Part shown: one piece after another, positions 1-7,783 of the stretch
Numbering within the stretch: position 1 is the stretch's first letter
Layout: every line of letters starts with the position of its first letter
From: Bradyrhizobium canariense
GTDB lineage: Bacteria; Pseudomonadota; Alphaproteobacteria; Rhizobiales; Xanthobacteraceae
Direction: 5' to 3'
Length of the DNA stretch: 64,000 bases
Assembly (NCBI RefSeq): GCF_018130465.1
Contig: NZ_JAFCKJ010000003.1
Coordinates: forward strand, 1-64,000
Made by a program: the position numbers and the translations under genes
Notes under the pieces: model-generated
What the model was told of the DNA's origin: nothing
Database searches by the model: none
What the model saw: the letters and a program-made list of their open reading frames with translations, nothing else

Positions 1-111
1 GTCCTCCCTCGAATCTTTGCAAATCCGAAGGAATCACAGGCCCGCCAATGCCGCTCACCTTTTTTCGGTCAGGCTCTCAGGATGAGGGGATAGAGTGGAT
101 GCAGACGTATT
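1..111. other. Window edge, 3' flank of the lytic transglycosylase
   Basis: No coding signal is supported in this short flank. It lies just past the stop of the minus-strand transglycosylase gene, so it may hold that gene's 3' untranslated region. No clear hairpin plus T-run was found. Confidence 0.3.
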
Positions 112-2301
112 CTACTCCGTTCCCGTAAAGCCTACCGGTGTCGCCACAGCCGCCGCGTCCTTCGTCACCACGCGCTGATCGCTCTTGCCGGCGATCATGC
201 CGCTGCCCTCGAACCGGGCGCGGTAGACCAGCACGTTCTCGATCACGCGCTGGACGTAGTTGCGCGTCTCCGACAGCGGGATGCGCTCGACCCAGTCGAC
301 CGGATCGACCTTGGGGTCGCGGGGATCGCCGCGCGCCTGCACCCATTCGCGCACGCGGCCACGGCCGGCATTGTAGCCGGCGAAGGTCATGATCTGGTTG
401 CCGCGATATTCCGACAGAAGGGCGCTGAGCTCGGCCGCGCCCATCTGCGTGTTGTAGACGGGATCGGAGACCATCTTGTCCCAGTCATAGGTCAGGCCGA
501 AGCGCTTGGCGGTGTCGCGGCCCGCTTCCGGCGTCACCTGCATCAGCCCGACTGCATTGGCGGCCGATCTGTCGCGCTGGTCGAACGAGCTTTCGGTGCG
601 CGCCACCGAATAGATCACGCTGGGCTCGATCGCGGGCGCGACCTGCTTGTGCTCGGGAATGCCGATGGTCGGGAAGGCGTAGTGATCGAGCGCGAGCCCG
701 CGCGCCAGCGCCGACTTGCCGACCTCCAGCATCACGCGCGCATCGTTGCGCCGGCCCGCGAGCTCGCCGAGCGCCTCGAGCGCCGCGACGTCGGTACTCT
801 CCTTGGCGAAATCCTCGGCGTAGTAGAACACCATGTCGCGCTCACTGACGCCGTAGAGCATGTCGGCGGCGCGCACGCGCTCGTCCGCGGGCGGCGTGTC
901 GGCCGCGGCCAGCACGGGCGAGGGCGCGCGCAGCTCGATGCGGTCGAGGCCGAGCCTGGCGCGGGCGAGCTGGCCGTAATAGGCGGTCGGATAGCGCGCC
1001 GCCGCCTGGTAGCTCAGGCGCGCATCGGCCGTTGCGTTCATCGCCTCGGCCGCGCGGCCGCGCCAGTAATGCGCGCGCGACAGCGCGATCGGATTGGCCG
1101 AGCCTTCGTCGATCGCGGCGAAGTGCGTCATCGCCGCCTTGGGATCGTCGAGATAGCGCAGCGCGATCCAGCCGCACATGAAGTGATGGTCGACGCGATA
1201 GACCTCCATCGCGGGCACGGCCGCCGAGCGCACCACGTCGTAAGCCGTTTTGAACTTGCCCTGGTCGAGCAGCTTTCGCGCGAGAAGGCGGCGCTCGCGC
1301 CACCAGGCGTCGGTGTCTTGCGCCGCCATCGTATCGGGCGCGGCGGCCAGGATCACCTCGGCCGCGTCGTCGATGCGGTCATTCTGGAGATGCCATTGCG
1401 CGCGGCACAGCACATAGCCGAGGTCGCGGCGCGCCTCGGCTGAGACGTCCTCGAGATAGTCCTTGGCCTTGCTGGCCTTGCCGGTGACGGCGGCGCAGGC
1501 CTTGACGATCGCGAGCGCATCCTCACCGAGCCGCTTGGCTGCGCGCCGCGCCCCCGCATAGTCCTTGGCGCCGAGGCGCTTGTCCATGCGGGCGCGATGA
1601 TCGTCCGCGGTCAGAAGATCGCGGAACGCTTCGTCGGAATCTTCCTCGCTGCGCTCGGACAATTCGTCCGTGCGCCAGGCCTCGCGCACCAGACGGGCGG
1701 CCCTGTCGCTGTCGCCCTCAGTCAGCAGCACGCGGGCGAGCGCGAACTTGCCCTTGGCGCTGGTCGGCCGGTCCATCGTGAATTTGTGTACGGTCGCTGC
1801 GTCGGCCTTCTCCTGCCACAGCCGCGCCTCGGCGCGGCGGCGGAGCAGGGCGCTGCTCGGCCATTCCGGATTGGCGGCGAGGAAGGCGGCGTAGCGCTTG
1901 AAATTCGCCGTGCTTTCGGAATGGCGCAGCATGAACCAGTCGGCGAGTTTCTGCCCGGCAGGGTCAGCAATGCGGTCGCGCGCCGCGCTCGCATCCTCGG
2001 TCTTGCCCTTCCGCGCGAGATCGATGGCGTCCTTCAGCGCGGCGAGATCGCCGGTCAGCGGCGGGGCTGCCGGCTTGTCCGAAGGCGCGTCGTCCTGCTG
2101 CTTCGACTTGCGCTTGGCCTCGGCATGCTTGCCGTGCCGCGCCTTGCCCGCAGAGGCATGGCGCTGCTTGCCGGCTTTCGCCTCATGCGCCTTCTTCGGC
2201 GCGGACGATTTGTGACCGCTCTTCGCTGCCAGCTCGGTAGGGATGAAGGCCAAAGCGGCCATGGCAACGACACACGCGAGCGAGCGTAGGCACTGGTTCA
2301 T
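112..2301 (-). CDS. Soluble lytic murein transglycosylase (Slt70-like)
   Basis: Predicted periplasmic enzyme that cleaves the MurNAc-GlcNAc bond of peptidoglycan to form 1,6-anhydro ends. The ATG at 2301 is chosen because a G-rich Shine-Dalgarno precedes it and the product (729 aa) then starts with a signal peptide, MNQCLRSLACVVAMAALAF. A Lys/Ala/His-rich linker follows, then a long alpha-helical superhelical region. The C-terminal SLT domain has the catalytic Glu at about residue 570 in ARTESSFD, then GLMQVTPEAG, AGYNAGRGRV and ETRNYVQRV. These are the family 1 signatures and the length is normal for Slt70 relatives. Its product would feed NagZ (19682-20710). It diverges from the cyclase gene at 2631. 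Function is confident; the choice of gene name among slt homologues is not. Confidence 0.93.
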   Translation of the reverse strand: MNQCLRSLACVVAMAALAFIPTELAAKSGHKSSAPKKAHEAKAGKQRHASAGKARHGKHAEAKRKSKQQDDAPSDKPAAPPLTGDLAALKDAIDLARKGKTEDASAARDRIADPAGQKLADWFMLRHSESTANFKRYAAFLAANPEWPSSALLRRRAEARLWQEKADAATVHKFTMDRPTSAKGKFALARVLLTEGDSDRAARLVREAWRTDELSERSEEDSDEAFRDLLTADDHRARMDKRLGAKDYAGARRAAKRLGEDALAIVKACAAVTGKASKAKDYLEDVSAEARRDLGYVLCRAQWHLQNDRIDDAAEVILAAAPDTMAAQDTDAWWRERRLLARKLLDQGKFKTAYDVVRSAAVPAMEVYRVDHHFMCGWIALRYLDDPKAAMTHFAAIDEGSANPIALSRAHYWRGRAAEAMNATADARLSYQAAARYPTAYYGQLARARLGLDRIELRAPSPVLAAADTPPADERVRAADMLYGVSERDMVFYYAEDFAKESTDVAALEALGELAGRRNDARVMLEVGKSALARGLALDHYAFPTIGIPEHKQVAPAIEPSVIYSVARTESSFDQRDRSAANAVGLMQVTPEAGRDTAKRFGLTYDWDKMVSDPVYNTQMGAAELSALLSEYRGNQIMTFAGYNAGRGRVREWVQARGDPRDPKVDPVDWVERIPLSETRNYVQRVIENVLVYRARFEGSGMIAGKSDQRVVTKDAAAVATPVGFTGTE

Positions 2302-2630
2302 TCGATGGTCCCCCCCTGCGAAACCACTACAAACCAAGGTCCGCGGCGACATGCGGCTCGAGAATCAACGACGACACCAAAACGATGCCACGACATCGTT
2401 TCGCATTCGTCACGCTGGTTCAACAATGCGGCAAAATACGGATGGGGAACACTGGAACTTTCGCAAAGGAGAAAAGGGCTGGCTCTTTACCTTTGATTAA
2501 CGAATTGGGCTCGCGCGACGGTTGCGCACGGTTTAGGGCGCCTCGAAGGGCCAGATTGCGCGTGTTCCCTCGGTCAAATCCGGTGTATTGAGTTCCCTCA
2601 AGCCATTCTTTCAGCCTTTGCCTCACACCC
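2302..2630. other. Divergent intergenic region
   Basis: About 330 bases between the divergent transglycosylase and cyclase starts. It must contain both promoters. I see no convincing small gene, hairpin or operator; part of it (about 2440-2510) is AT-richer than the surroundings. Confidence 0.4.
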
Positions 2631-4367
2631 ATGCCGCTTTTCAACCAGTCGATCCGGCGCAAAATCGTCGGCATCGCCCTCGGATTGATCGTCCTGATGC
2701 TCGTCACCTCGATCCTGTCGATGGTGATGTCGAGCCAGGTCGGCGTCCTCCTTGACGAACTGACCAACCGCTACATCCCGGCCTATGGCCATCTGGCGCG
2801 GGCCAATATCCGCTCGCTGGAGCGGGCGCTGGCATTGCGGCGCATGGTCATGACCAAGATGCAGTCGCCGTCGGACGAAGAGGCCTATGCGGCGCGCCTT
2901 CGCGAGTTCGCGGAAAGCGACCGCAGGATCGAGGAGGAGGCCGAGAGCGCGCGCAAGCTCATCAACGCGATCATCGACGATACCAGAACGGTTTCCGACA
3001 ATGCCGCGCTGGCGCGGATCGATATCCGCATCGAGACCGCCGTCGCCGAGCTGCGCCGTGACCTGGACGAGGACCACGCCAAACTCCTCAAGCAGGTCGA
3101 TGGCAAACAGATGACGGAAGCGCGCGGCACCCTGGAGCATCTCGATCTGCTGCGCGACCAGTTCAATCAGAAGATCGATGCGGTCCGCGCCGACATGCTG
3201 AAGCAGGTATTTGCCAGCACATCGCAGGTGGTCGGCCATCAGCGCCAGGCGATGATCATTTCGGGCATCGTGACCCTGCTCGCGGCGATCGTCGGATTCG
3301 CCTTTGCGCTCCTGGTCAGTGGCGGCATCACGCGGCCGGTGCGGCTGTTGCTGGCCGGCACCCGCGAGGTCGAGGCGGGCCGGTTCGACAAGACCATCAC
3401 TGTCTCGACCCAGGACGAGATCGGTGAGCTCGCAGCGGCCTTCAACCGCATGATCGAGCAGTTGCGGCACAACGAGCGCATCCGCGAGACCTTTGGCCGC
3501 TACATCGATCCCAAGGTGGTGCAGGGCCTGATCGACCGGCCGGAAGTCGCCATCGACGGCCAGCGCCGGGTGATGACCATCATGTTCTGCGACATGAGCG
3601 GCTTCACTTCGATGAGCGAGGGCATGACCCCGCGCGGCCTCGTCAAGGTGATGAACCACTATTTCACGGTGATGTCCGGCCCGATCAGGAGCAACCGCGG
3701 CGTCATCGACAAATATATCGGCGACGCCATCATGGCCTATTGGGGCCCCCCCTTCATCGAGGAGGACGAGCCGGCACTGCTCGCAGGCCTTGCCGCGATC
3801 GACATGGCCGACCAGGTGCCCGCGCTGCAGAAGCAGTTGCCGGATCTGCTGGGCATCCGCGCCATGCCGGCACTGTGCGATTTGCGGATCGGCATCGCGA
3901 CCGGCGAGGTCCTGACCGGCAGCATCGGCTCCGAGCTGATGATGAGCTTCACCGTGATGGGCGATGCCGTGAACCTCGCCTCGCGCCTGGAGGCCGTCAA
4001 CAAGACCTATGGCACCCGTATCCTGATCTCACAGGCGACGGCGGACGCGATCGGCCCGCACCTCGAATTGCGCGAGGTCGATCGTCTTGCGGTGGCCGGC
4101 CAGAGCGCGCCGCAAACGATCTTCGAGGTGATGGGCCGGGCAGGCGCGCTCACTGCCGCGCATGAGAGCCTGCGGTCGCACTACGCCGAAGGCCTCGGCG
4201 CCTATCGCGCCCGCCGCTTCGACGAGGCCCGTGCCGCCTTCAACGCGGCGCTCGAGGCCGTCCCCGGCGACGGACCCTCGCGCACACTGCTCGCCCGCAT
4301 CACGCGGTTCGAGGCCAGTCCGCCGGACGAGGGGTGGGACGGCGCCTGGCGGTTGGAGCAGAAATAG
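2631..4367 (+). CDS. Membrane-bound HAMP-linked class III adenylate/guanylate cyclase
   Basis: Predicted inner-membrane sensor making a cyclic nucleotide. Order of parts in 578 aa: transmembrane helix at about 12-34, a periplasmic mainly helical sensor region (about 35-205), second transmembrane helix about 207-231, HAMP linker about 229-285, and a class III cyclase domain about 305-490. The two metal-binding aspartates are visible as D321 in FCDMSGFTSM and D365 in DKYIGDAIMAYWG, 44 residues apart as usual, and GDAVNLASRLEAVNK supplies the later conserved segment. The C-terminal tail resembles a TPR-like helical pair. The ligand sensed by the periplasmic part is unknown. Substrate (ATP or GTP) cannot be decided by eye. 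Confidence 0.92.
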   Translation: MPLFNQSIRRKIVGIALGLIVLMLVTSILSMVMSSQVGVLLDELTNRYIPAYGHLARANIRSLERALALRRMVMTKMQSPSDEEAYAARLREFAESDRRIEEEAESARKLINAIIDDTRTVSDNAALARIDIRIETAVAELRRDLDEDHAKLLKQVDGKQMTEARGTLEHLDLLRDQFNQKIDAVRADMLKQVFASTSQVVGHQRQAMIISGIVTLLAAIVGFAFALLVSGGITRPVRLLLAGTREVEAGRFDKTITVSTQDEIGELAAAFNRMIEQLRHNERIRETFGRYIDPKVVQGLIDRPEVAIDGQRRVMTIMFCDMSGFTSMSEGMTPRGLVKVMNHYFTVMSGPIRSNRGVIDKYIGDAIMAYWGPPFIEEDEPALLAGLAAIDMADQVPALQKQLPDLLGIRAMPALCDLRIGIATGEVLTGSIGSELMMSFTVMGDAVNLASRLEAVNKTYGTRILISQATADAIGPHLELREVDRLAVAGQSAPQTIFEVMGRAGALTAAHESLRSHYAEGLGAYRARRFDEARAAFNAALEAVPGDGPSRTLLARITRFEASPPDEGWDGAWRLEQK

Positions 4368-4472
4368 CCGGCCGCGCGGGAAAAATTGTTTCTACTCGAT
4401 AACGATGTTCGCCGTGACCTATTTCCCGGGCTTAGGTTTGGTGTCCTTGAGGCGTTTGACGGGGACACGCCG

Positions 4473-4649
4473 ATGACAGAACTTGAGAACAGGCTCGAGC
4501 GCTTCGAGACGCTCACCGCCGAATGCGAGCTGATCGCCAAGCTCGCCACCGACAGCACCAAGCGCGAGTTTTATCTGAAGCTTTCGGAGCAGTACCGCCA
4601 GTTGGCGGTGGATATGCGGCAGGCGATCGCGAGCAAGGCTGCGGCCTGA
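4473..4649 (+). CDS. Small hypothetical protein (58 aa)
   Basis: Short acidic helical protein beginning MTELENRLERFETL and ending in an Ala-rich tail. A GGGG run lies about 10 bases before the ATG at 4473. An in-frame start further upstream (4386) would add 29 residues of unconvincing composition. The helical, charged sequence looks like a real small cytoplasmic protein, but I recognise no family. It follows the cyclase gene by about 105 bases and could be co-transcribed. Confidence 0.6.
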   Translation: MTELENRLERFETLTAECELIAKLATDSTKREFYLKLSEQYRQLAVDMRQAIASKAAA

Positions 4650-4802
4650 CGCCGGCTGCAATCCGTTCTTAACACTTGGCGCGCATCCTATATGCGGATG
4701 CGGGGACGCTTGCTGTGCTTCTCCGCTGCGGGAATGCCGAGGCACGTTGCAGTGCAGCGCGCCTTGTGATCGTTGTTTTGTCGTGCCTCACAGGGCGATC
4801 CC

Positions 4803-5015
4803 ATGCGCCTCCTTGCAGTCATCATGTTTGGACTCATGACGGCAGCCTGCAACCAGGAGCAGGACATCACCGGCTCGACCCCGGTCTGCGCGATGCGGAA
4901 CTACACCTCCTTCAATCCCCGCGACATGAACCAGTGCGTTGCCGCCTGCAAGGCCTGCGACCACGGCAACACCGTCACCTGCACCACGTCCTGCACCCTC
5001 AAGGGCGCCCACTGA
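4803..5015 (+). CDS. Small cysteine-rich lipoprotein (70 aa)
   Basis: Begins MRLLAVIMFGLMTAACNQEQ, a type II signal peptide whose lipobox (MTAAC) puts the acylated Cys at residue 16. The mature part is only about 55 residues but carries six further cysteines, in the patterns VCAM, QCVAACKACDH and TCTTSCT, suggesting disulphides or metal binding in the periplasm. No Asp follows the lipid-modified Cys, so outer-membrane sorting is expected. I do not recognise a named family. A start 30 bases upstream is possible but would disrupt the signal peptide. Confidence 0.7.
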   Translation: MRLLAVIMFGLMTAACNQEQDITGSTPVCAMRNYTSFNPRDMNQCVAACKACDHGNTVTCTTSCTLKGAH

Positions 5016-5135
5016 TCCGTTCCGCCTCCCGGTTGGGGGCCGACGGTGTCTCGACGGTCTCGACGGTGTCTTGGCACCGGAACGATTCACATGGATTAAT
5101 CATTGAAGGGATGGCAGGACGCGGAGTCCTTTGGA

Positions 5136-5393
5136 ATGGGTATGCTCGATCCCGGTCGGTTCCTGGTGTCATGCTCGCATTGCGCGGCCTGGCCGATGGC
5201 GGCCAATGTGAAACGTTCGAGCTGGTCGGCTTCCCCGAACGAGGTCCGCTTCGTGTGTCCGCGCTGCCGCCGCGAGGAGACTGCGATCGTCTCCGCCTCC
5301 GGCGAGCTGACGCCGATCCGGCGCGTCGATGTCACGCCGCGCGACGTCACTGCGGCCTGGGCTCAGGCCCAGCGTCCAAGAGGGCGGGCGTAG
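5136..5393 (+). CDS. Small four-cysteine zinc-ribbon-like protein (85 aa)
   Basis: Two Cys pairs are visible, CSHC and CPRC about 26 residues apart, the layout of a zinc ribbon. A GGAG motif precedes the ATG at 5136; a second ATG at 5142 and a TTG at 5103 are alternatives. The C-terminal half (ELTPIRRVDVTPRDV) is not obviously structured. The stop codon (TAG, 5391-5393) lies inside the loop of a perfect GC hairpin that is followed by a short T-run, so the end of the gene doubles as its terminator. Function unknown; a nucleic-acid or protein adaptor is only a guess. Confidence 0.65.
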   Translation: MGMLDPGRFLVSCSHCAAWPMAANVKRSSWSASPNEVRFVCPRCRREETAIVSASGELTPIRRVDVTPRDVTAAWAQAQRPRGRA

Positions 5394-5432
5394 CCCGCCC
5401 GTTTTAAGAACAAGAGGGCGGGCGTAGCCCGC
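5377..5432 (+). terminator. GC hairpin terminator within a 22-bp tandem direct repeat
   Basis: A perfect 8-bp stem (5382-5389 with 5393-5400, loop GTA) is followed by GTTTT, a rho-independent terminator layout. The 22 bases at 5377-5398 recur exactly at 5411-5432, giving a 34-base period. The second copy lacks the last bases of the 3' arm, so it forms a weaker hairpin and has no T-run. Confidence 0.7.
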
Positions 5433-5524
5433 AGGCATGGTGCGCGATCCCGTTTTGGAACCCGGCCGACCGTCGCGCGTTTTCGCTCCGACATCCCCGA
5501 CATCAAGGCATCGAGGCCGCGCGA

Positions 5525-5746
5525 ATGATCAGCGAGCATTTCGACACCCGCACACGGATCAACATGAAGCTGGCGCTGGACCGGATCTGCCGCAATCGGC
5601 CCGGTGGCGAGGACCATGGCTTCCGTAGGTCGGTCGCCGAAAAGATCGTCCGCTGCGCGCTGACGGGCCGTACGGGCCTCGGCCAGCTCGTCGATGCGGG
5701 CGAGCGGGCGGTAGTGCGGACGCACTTCGAGGGCGAGCCGGCCTGA
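5525..5746 (+). CDS. Small conserved hypothetical protein (73 aa)
   Basis: Starts MISEHFDTRTRINMKLALDR and is Arg/Gly-rich and basic in the middle (CRNRPGGEDHGFRRSV). The amphipathic segments (EKIVRCALTG, LGQLVDAGERAVV) resemble a short all-helical protein. No domain is recognised. It lies alone between the repeat terminator and a membrane-protein gene. Composition is coding-like and I believe similar short proteins occur in related bradyrhizobia, but that is recollection rather than a search result. Confidence 0.6.
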   Translation: MISEHFDTRTRINMKLALDRICRNRPGGEDHGFRRSVAEKIVRCALTGRTGLGQLVDAGERAVVRTHFEGEPA

Positions 5747-5814
5747 CGCCGTTGGAGGAATCCACCTCCATATGTGGTAGGATGGCAGCCAAGAGATTGC
5801 CCTAGAGATCACCC

Positions 5815-6414
5815 ATGGCTTCCGAAATCTCCCCGTCTCACGGCGACCGTTTCCGCCTTCACCCGGTCGCGCCGCGCCTCGCGCCGATGTTCGGCTTCGC
5901 GCTGCTGACGGTGTCATGCGCACTGGCAAGCTTTGCATTCGCCTGCGCCACGCCGTTCGCGGCTTTTGCGGTTGTCGCCGCCGCGATGCTGCCGCTGCGT
6001 CCGGCGCTGCTCGTCGTCACCGGCGCCTGGCTGGTCAACCAGACCATCGGCTTCGGCGTGCTGCACTATCCGGTTGACGCCAGCACCATCGCCTGGGGCT
6101 TTGTCATCGGCGCGGCTGCGCTTCTGTCGACCGCAGCAGCATCGACGGTCCTCCGCATGCTGCCGCAAGGCCGCACGCCGCTGATGCTGGCTGTCACGTT
6201 GGTTGCCGCATACGCGGTCTGTGAGTTCGCGCTGCTTGCCGCGACGCCAGTCCTGGGCGGCGAGGGTGCGTTCACCGCCGCTATCGTTGCGCGCATCGGG
6301 CTGACCAGCGCCGTCTGGCTCGCCGGCCTCGTTGCCGCCTGTGAGATCGTTCGTCTGGTCGATCCGTTCGTGATGAGACGACGTGCTGCGGCAGCGCCGC
6401 GCCGGATCGCGTGA
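5815..6414 (+). CDS. Integral membrane protein of unknown function (199 aa)
   Basis: After a short hydrophilic N-terminus (about 25 residues) the protein is almost wholly hydrophobic, with about five or six predicted transmembrane helices, for example FGFALLTVSCALASFAF, LLSTAAASTVL and LMLAVTLVAAYAVCEFALL. It ends in a basic cytoplasmic tail (MRRRAAAAPRRIA). A His and Pro sit between helices (GVLHYPVD). No transport signature is recognisable. No gene follows for 1.37 kb. Confidence 0.7.
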   Translation: MASEISPSHGDRFRLHPVAPRLAPMFGFALLTVSCALASFAFACATPFAAFAVVAAAMLPLRPALLVVTGAWLVNQTIGFGVLHYPVDASTIAWGFVIGAAALLSTAAASTVLRMLPQGRTPLMLAVTLVAAYAVCEFALLAATPVLGGEGAFTAAIVARIGLTSAVWLAGLVAACEIVRLVDPFVMRRRAAAAPRRIA

Positions 6415-6816
6415 TCCTGCAGCCGGGATGCGGGCCGCGTGATCCCGGATAGCGGCTTGATGTGACTCTTACAATGCCGTCGCGGTTACCCGTCGGGCAA
6501 AACACCCGACCATTTCTCGACATGTCCGTGTCAATCCGCTCACGCAAAAATATTCCGCTTTACCGAAATTCGGAATTGGCGTATGTGTCGCCCATCCCGG
6601 CTCATCCTTGAGGGGCGATCTTGTGGTCGTCATGTTCGCGAGCCGGGCTTGCGGTGGACGCGGCAGCGTTCGGGCGCGAGAGGTGCGGGCAGGGCGGATT
6701 GCTCTCCGTGAGCCCAAAACTTCGTGCCGACGAGCGACGTTGTCAGGTTTGTCTCGTCTGTAAGTTTCCGGCTCCGTCGACAGGGCTGGAAAAACTGCGG
6801 CGAAATGGCGGACCGT

Positions 6817-7155
6817 GCGTACGGCAAAACCGTGTGGTCCTGGCCGTCGTTGCTACGGTCAAGCCTTTGCGGAGGCGGCATTCGCGTCAACCGGCGCGAT
6901 GTCCGCGACTTTCGCGAGGGCGAGGGAGGCCAGAACGAACTCGGCTCCCGGGAGAGCACGGCATAAGCCGTAAACCCACTGCGCAGGGAAGGCCGAGTGA
7001 TTTGGCTACACCTGTATGCTGCTGTGCGGTTTTTCTGCGTGTGCTTTTGCGCAGCGGACCGCGGGTGCCAGCCGGCACCCGGCCTTCCCTGCGCCCTCTT
7101 GGCTCAAGAGGGTGGAGCGACGAGCAAAGCTCGGGCGAAACGCGCCGCGAGAATG
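6817..7155 (+). repeat. Dispersed ~340-bp element, copy 1
   Basis: The block 6817-7155 is clearly similar, in reverse orientation, to 54896-55232. The core carries 15-bp terminal inverted repeats GCGCAGGGAAGGCCG (6981-6995) and its complement (7080-7094), and an internal perfect 7-bp hairpin GGGTGCC/GGCACCC (7063-7069 with 7074-7080). Similarity extends beyond the core on both sides, so the core is embedded in a larger unit. No transposase is encoded. Confidence 0.8.
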
Positions 7156-7173
7156 AGAAGCTGTGTCTGGAAG

Positions 7174-7261
7174 CGTAGGATGGGTAGAGCACTTGCGAAA
7201 CCCATCATGCTTCCGCGTGGATGAGACCTGATGGGTTTCGCTTCGCTCTACCCATCCTACG
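7174..7261. repeat. 88-bp palindromic repeat
   Basis: The outer 17 bases (7174-7190) are exactly complementary to 7245-7261. An inner pair GAAACCCATCA/TGATGGGTTTC (7197-7207, 7229-7239) is also perfect. This would fold into a long cruciform or RNA hairpin. It has the look of the short palindromic intergenic repeats common in bradyrhizobia. Confidence 0.8.
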
Positions 7262-7320
7262 AGTGCACGTGAGATGCCCGTTGGATAATGACGATTTGAG
7301 AGAGTGTACGCCACACTCCG

Positions 7321-7398
7321 CTCTCGTGCCCCGGACGTAGCACAGCGCCCTTGCGGCACGCTGCAGAGCCGAGGCTCTGCAGCGCGTCCGGGATACGC
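7321..7398. repeat. Palindromic intergenic repeat with perfect 12-bp inner stem
   Basis: CGCTGCAGAGCC (7359-7370) is exactly complementary to 7373-7384 around a GA loop. The outer ends CCCCGGACG and CGTCCGGG also pair. A related sequence occurs at about 54783-54848, there too next to the ~340-bp element. Confidence 0.7.
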
Positions 7399-7783
7399 GG
7401 TGGGTGATGATGAAAGCGCCGACTCACCCCCCGGCTGCGTCTCGTCATCGCGCCGAAGCTAGGCGCAGGGCGTGTACTGGCAAATCTGGAGTTGTGGATT
7501 GTCCTCCCATCGAGGGTATCACAGTAAGCTCACCCGTGTCCTTCGGGCCACGATTGTGCCGTCCATGCAACACTCATCGCGGATTTAACCCTCATCTCCG
7601 TCCGTTCGCATCAACGCCGCTTTTTGGCCACACCCGAACATGAATAAAATCACTCTAATGTTTTAGCGGCAGCGGTGGTCCTGGAAGGCGACGGGAAATC
7701 CCAAGGTCGATTCGAAAGGTCGATTCAAATCTTGGCTCTGATTTTTCGGGTCTGAAAGGGTTGGCCGGGGAAACTGGTTTGCG

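Larger units (their letters stand above)
6415..7783. other. 1.37-kb gene-free block of dispersed repeats upstream of ilvD
   Basis: Between the membrane-protein gene and ilvD there is no credible gene. The block holds a roughly 339-bp dispersed element (6817-7155), an 88-bp near-perfect palindrome (7174-7261) and another palindromic repeat (about 7321-7398). From about 7400 to 7783 lies the ilvD leader, which contains an 11-base direct repeat AAGGTCGATTC at 7703 and 7716. Open frames over the repeats are best read as noncoding. Confidence 0.75.

Noticed and set aside
2598-3659. 353-codon minus-strand frame over the cyclase gene
   Set aside because: Shadow frame; cyclase motifs on the plus strand are unambiguous.
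6621-7178. 185-codon frame over the ~340-bp element
   Set aside because: It reads through a dispersed, hairpin-rich repeat; such frames recur in bradyrhizobia as artefacts.
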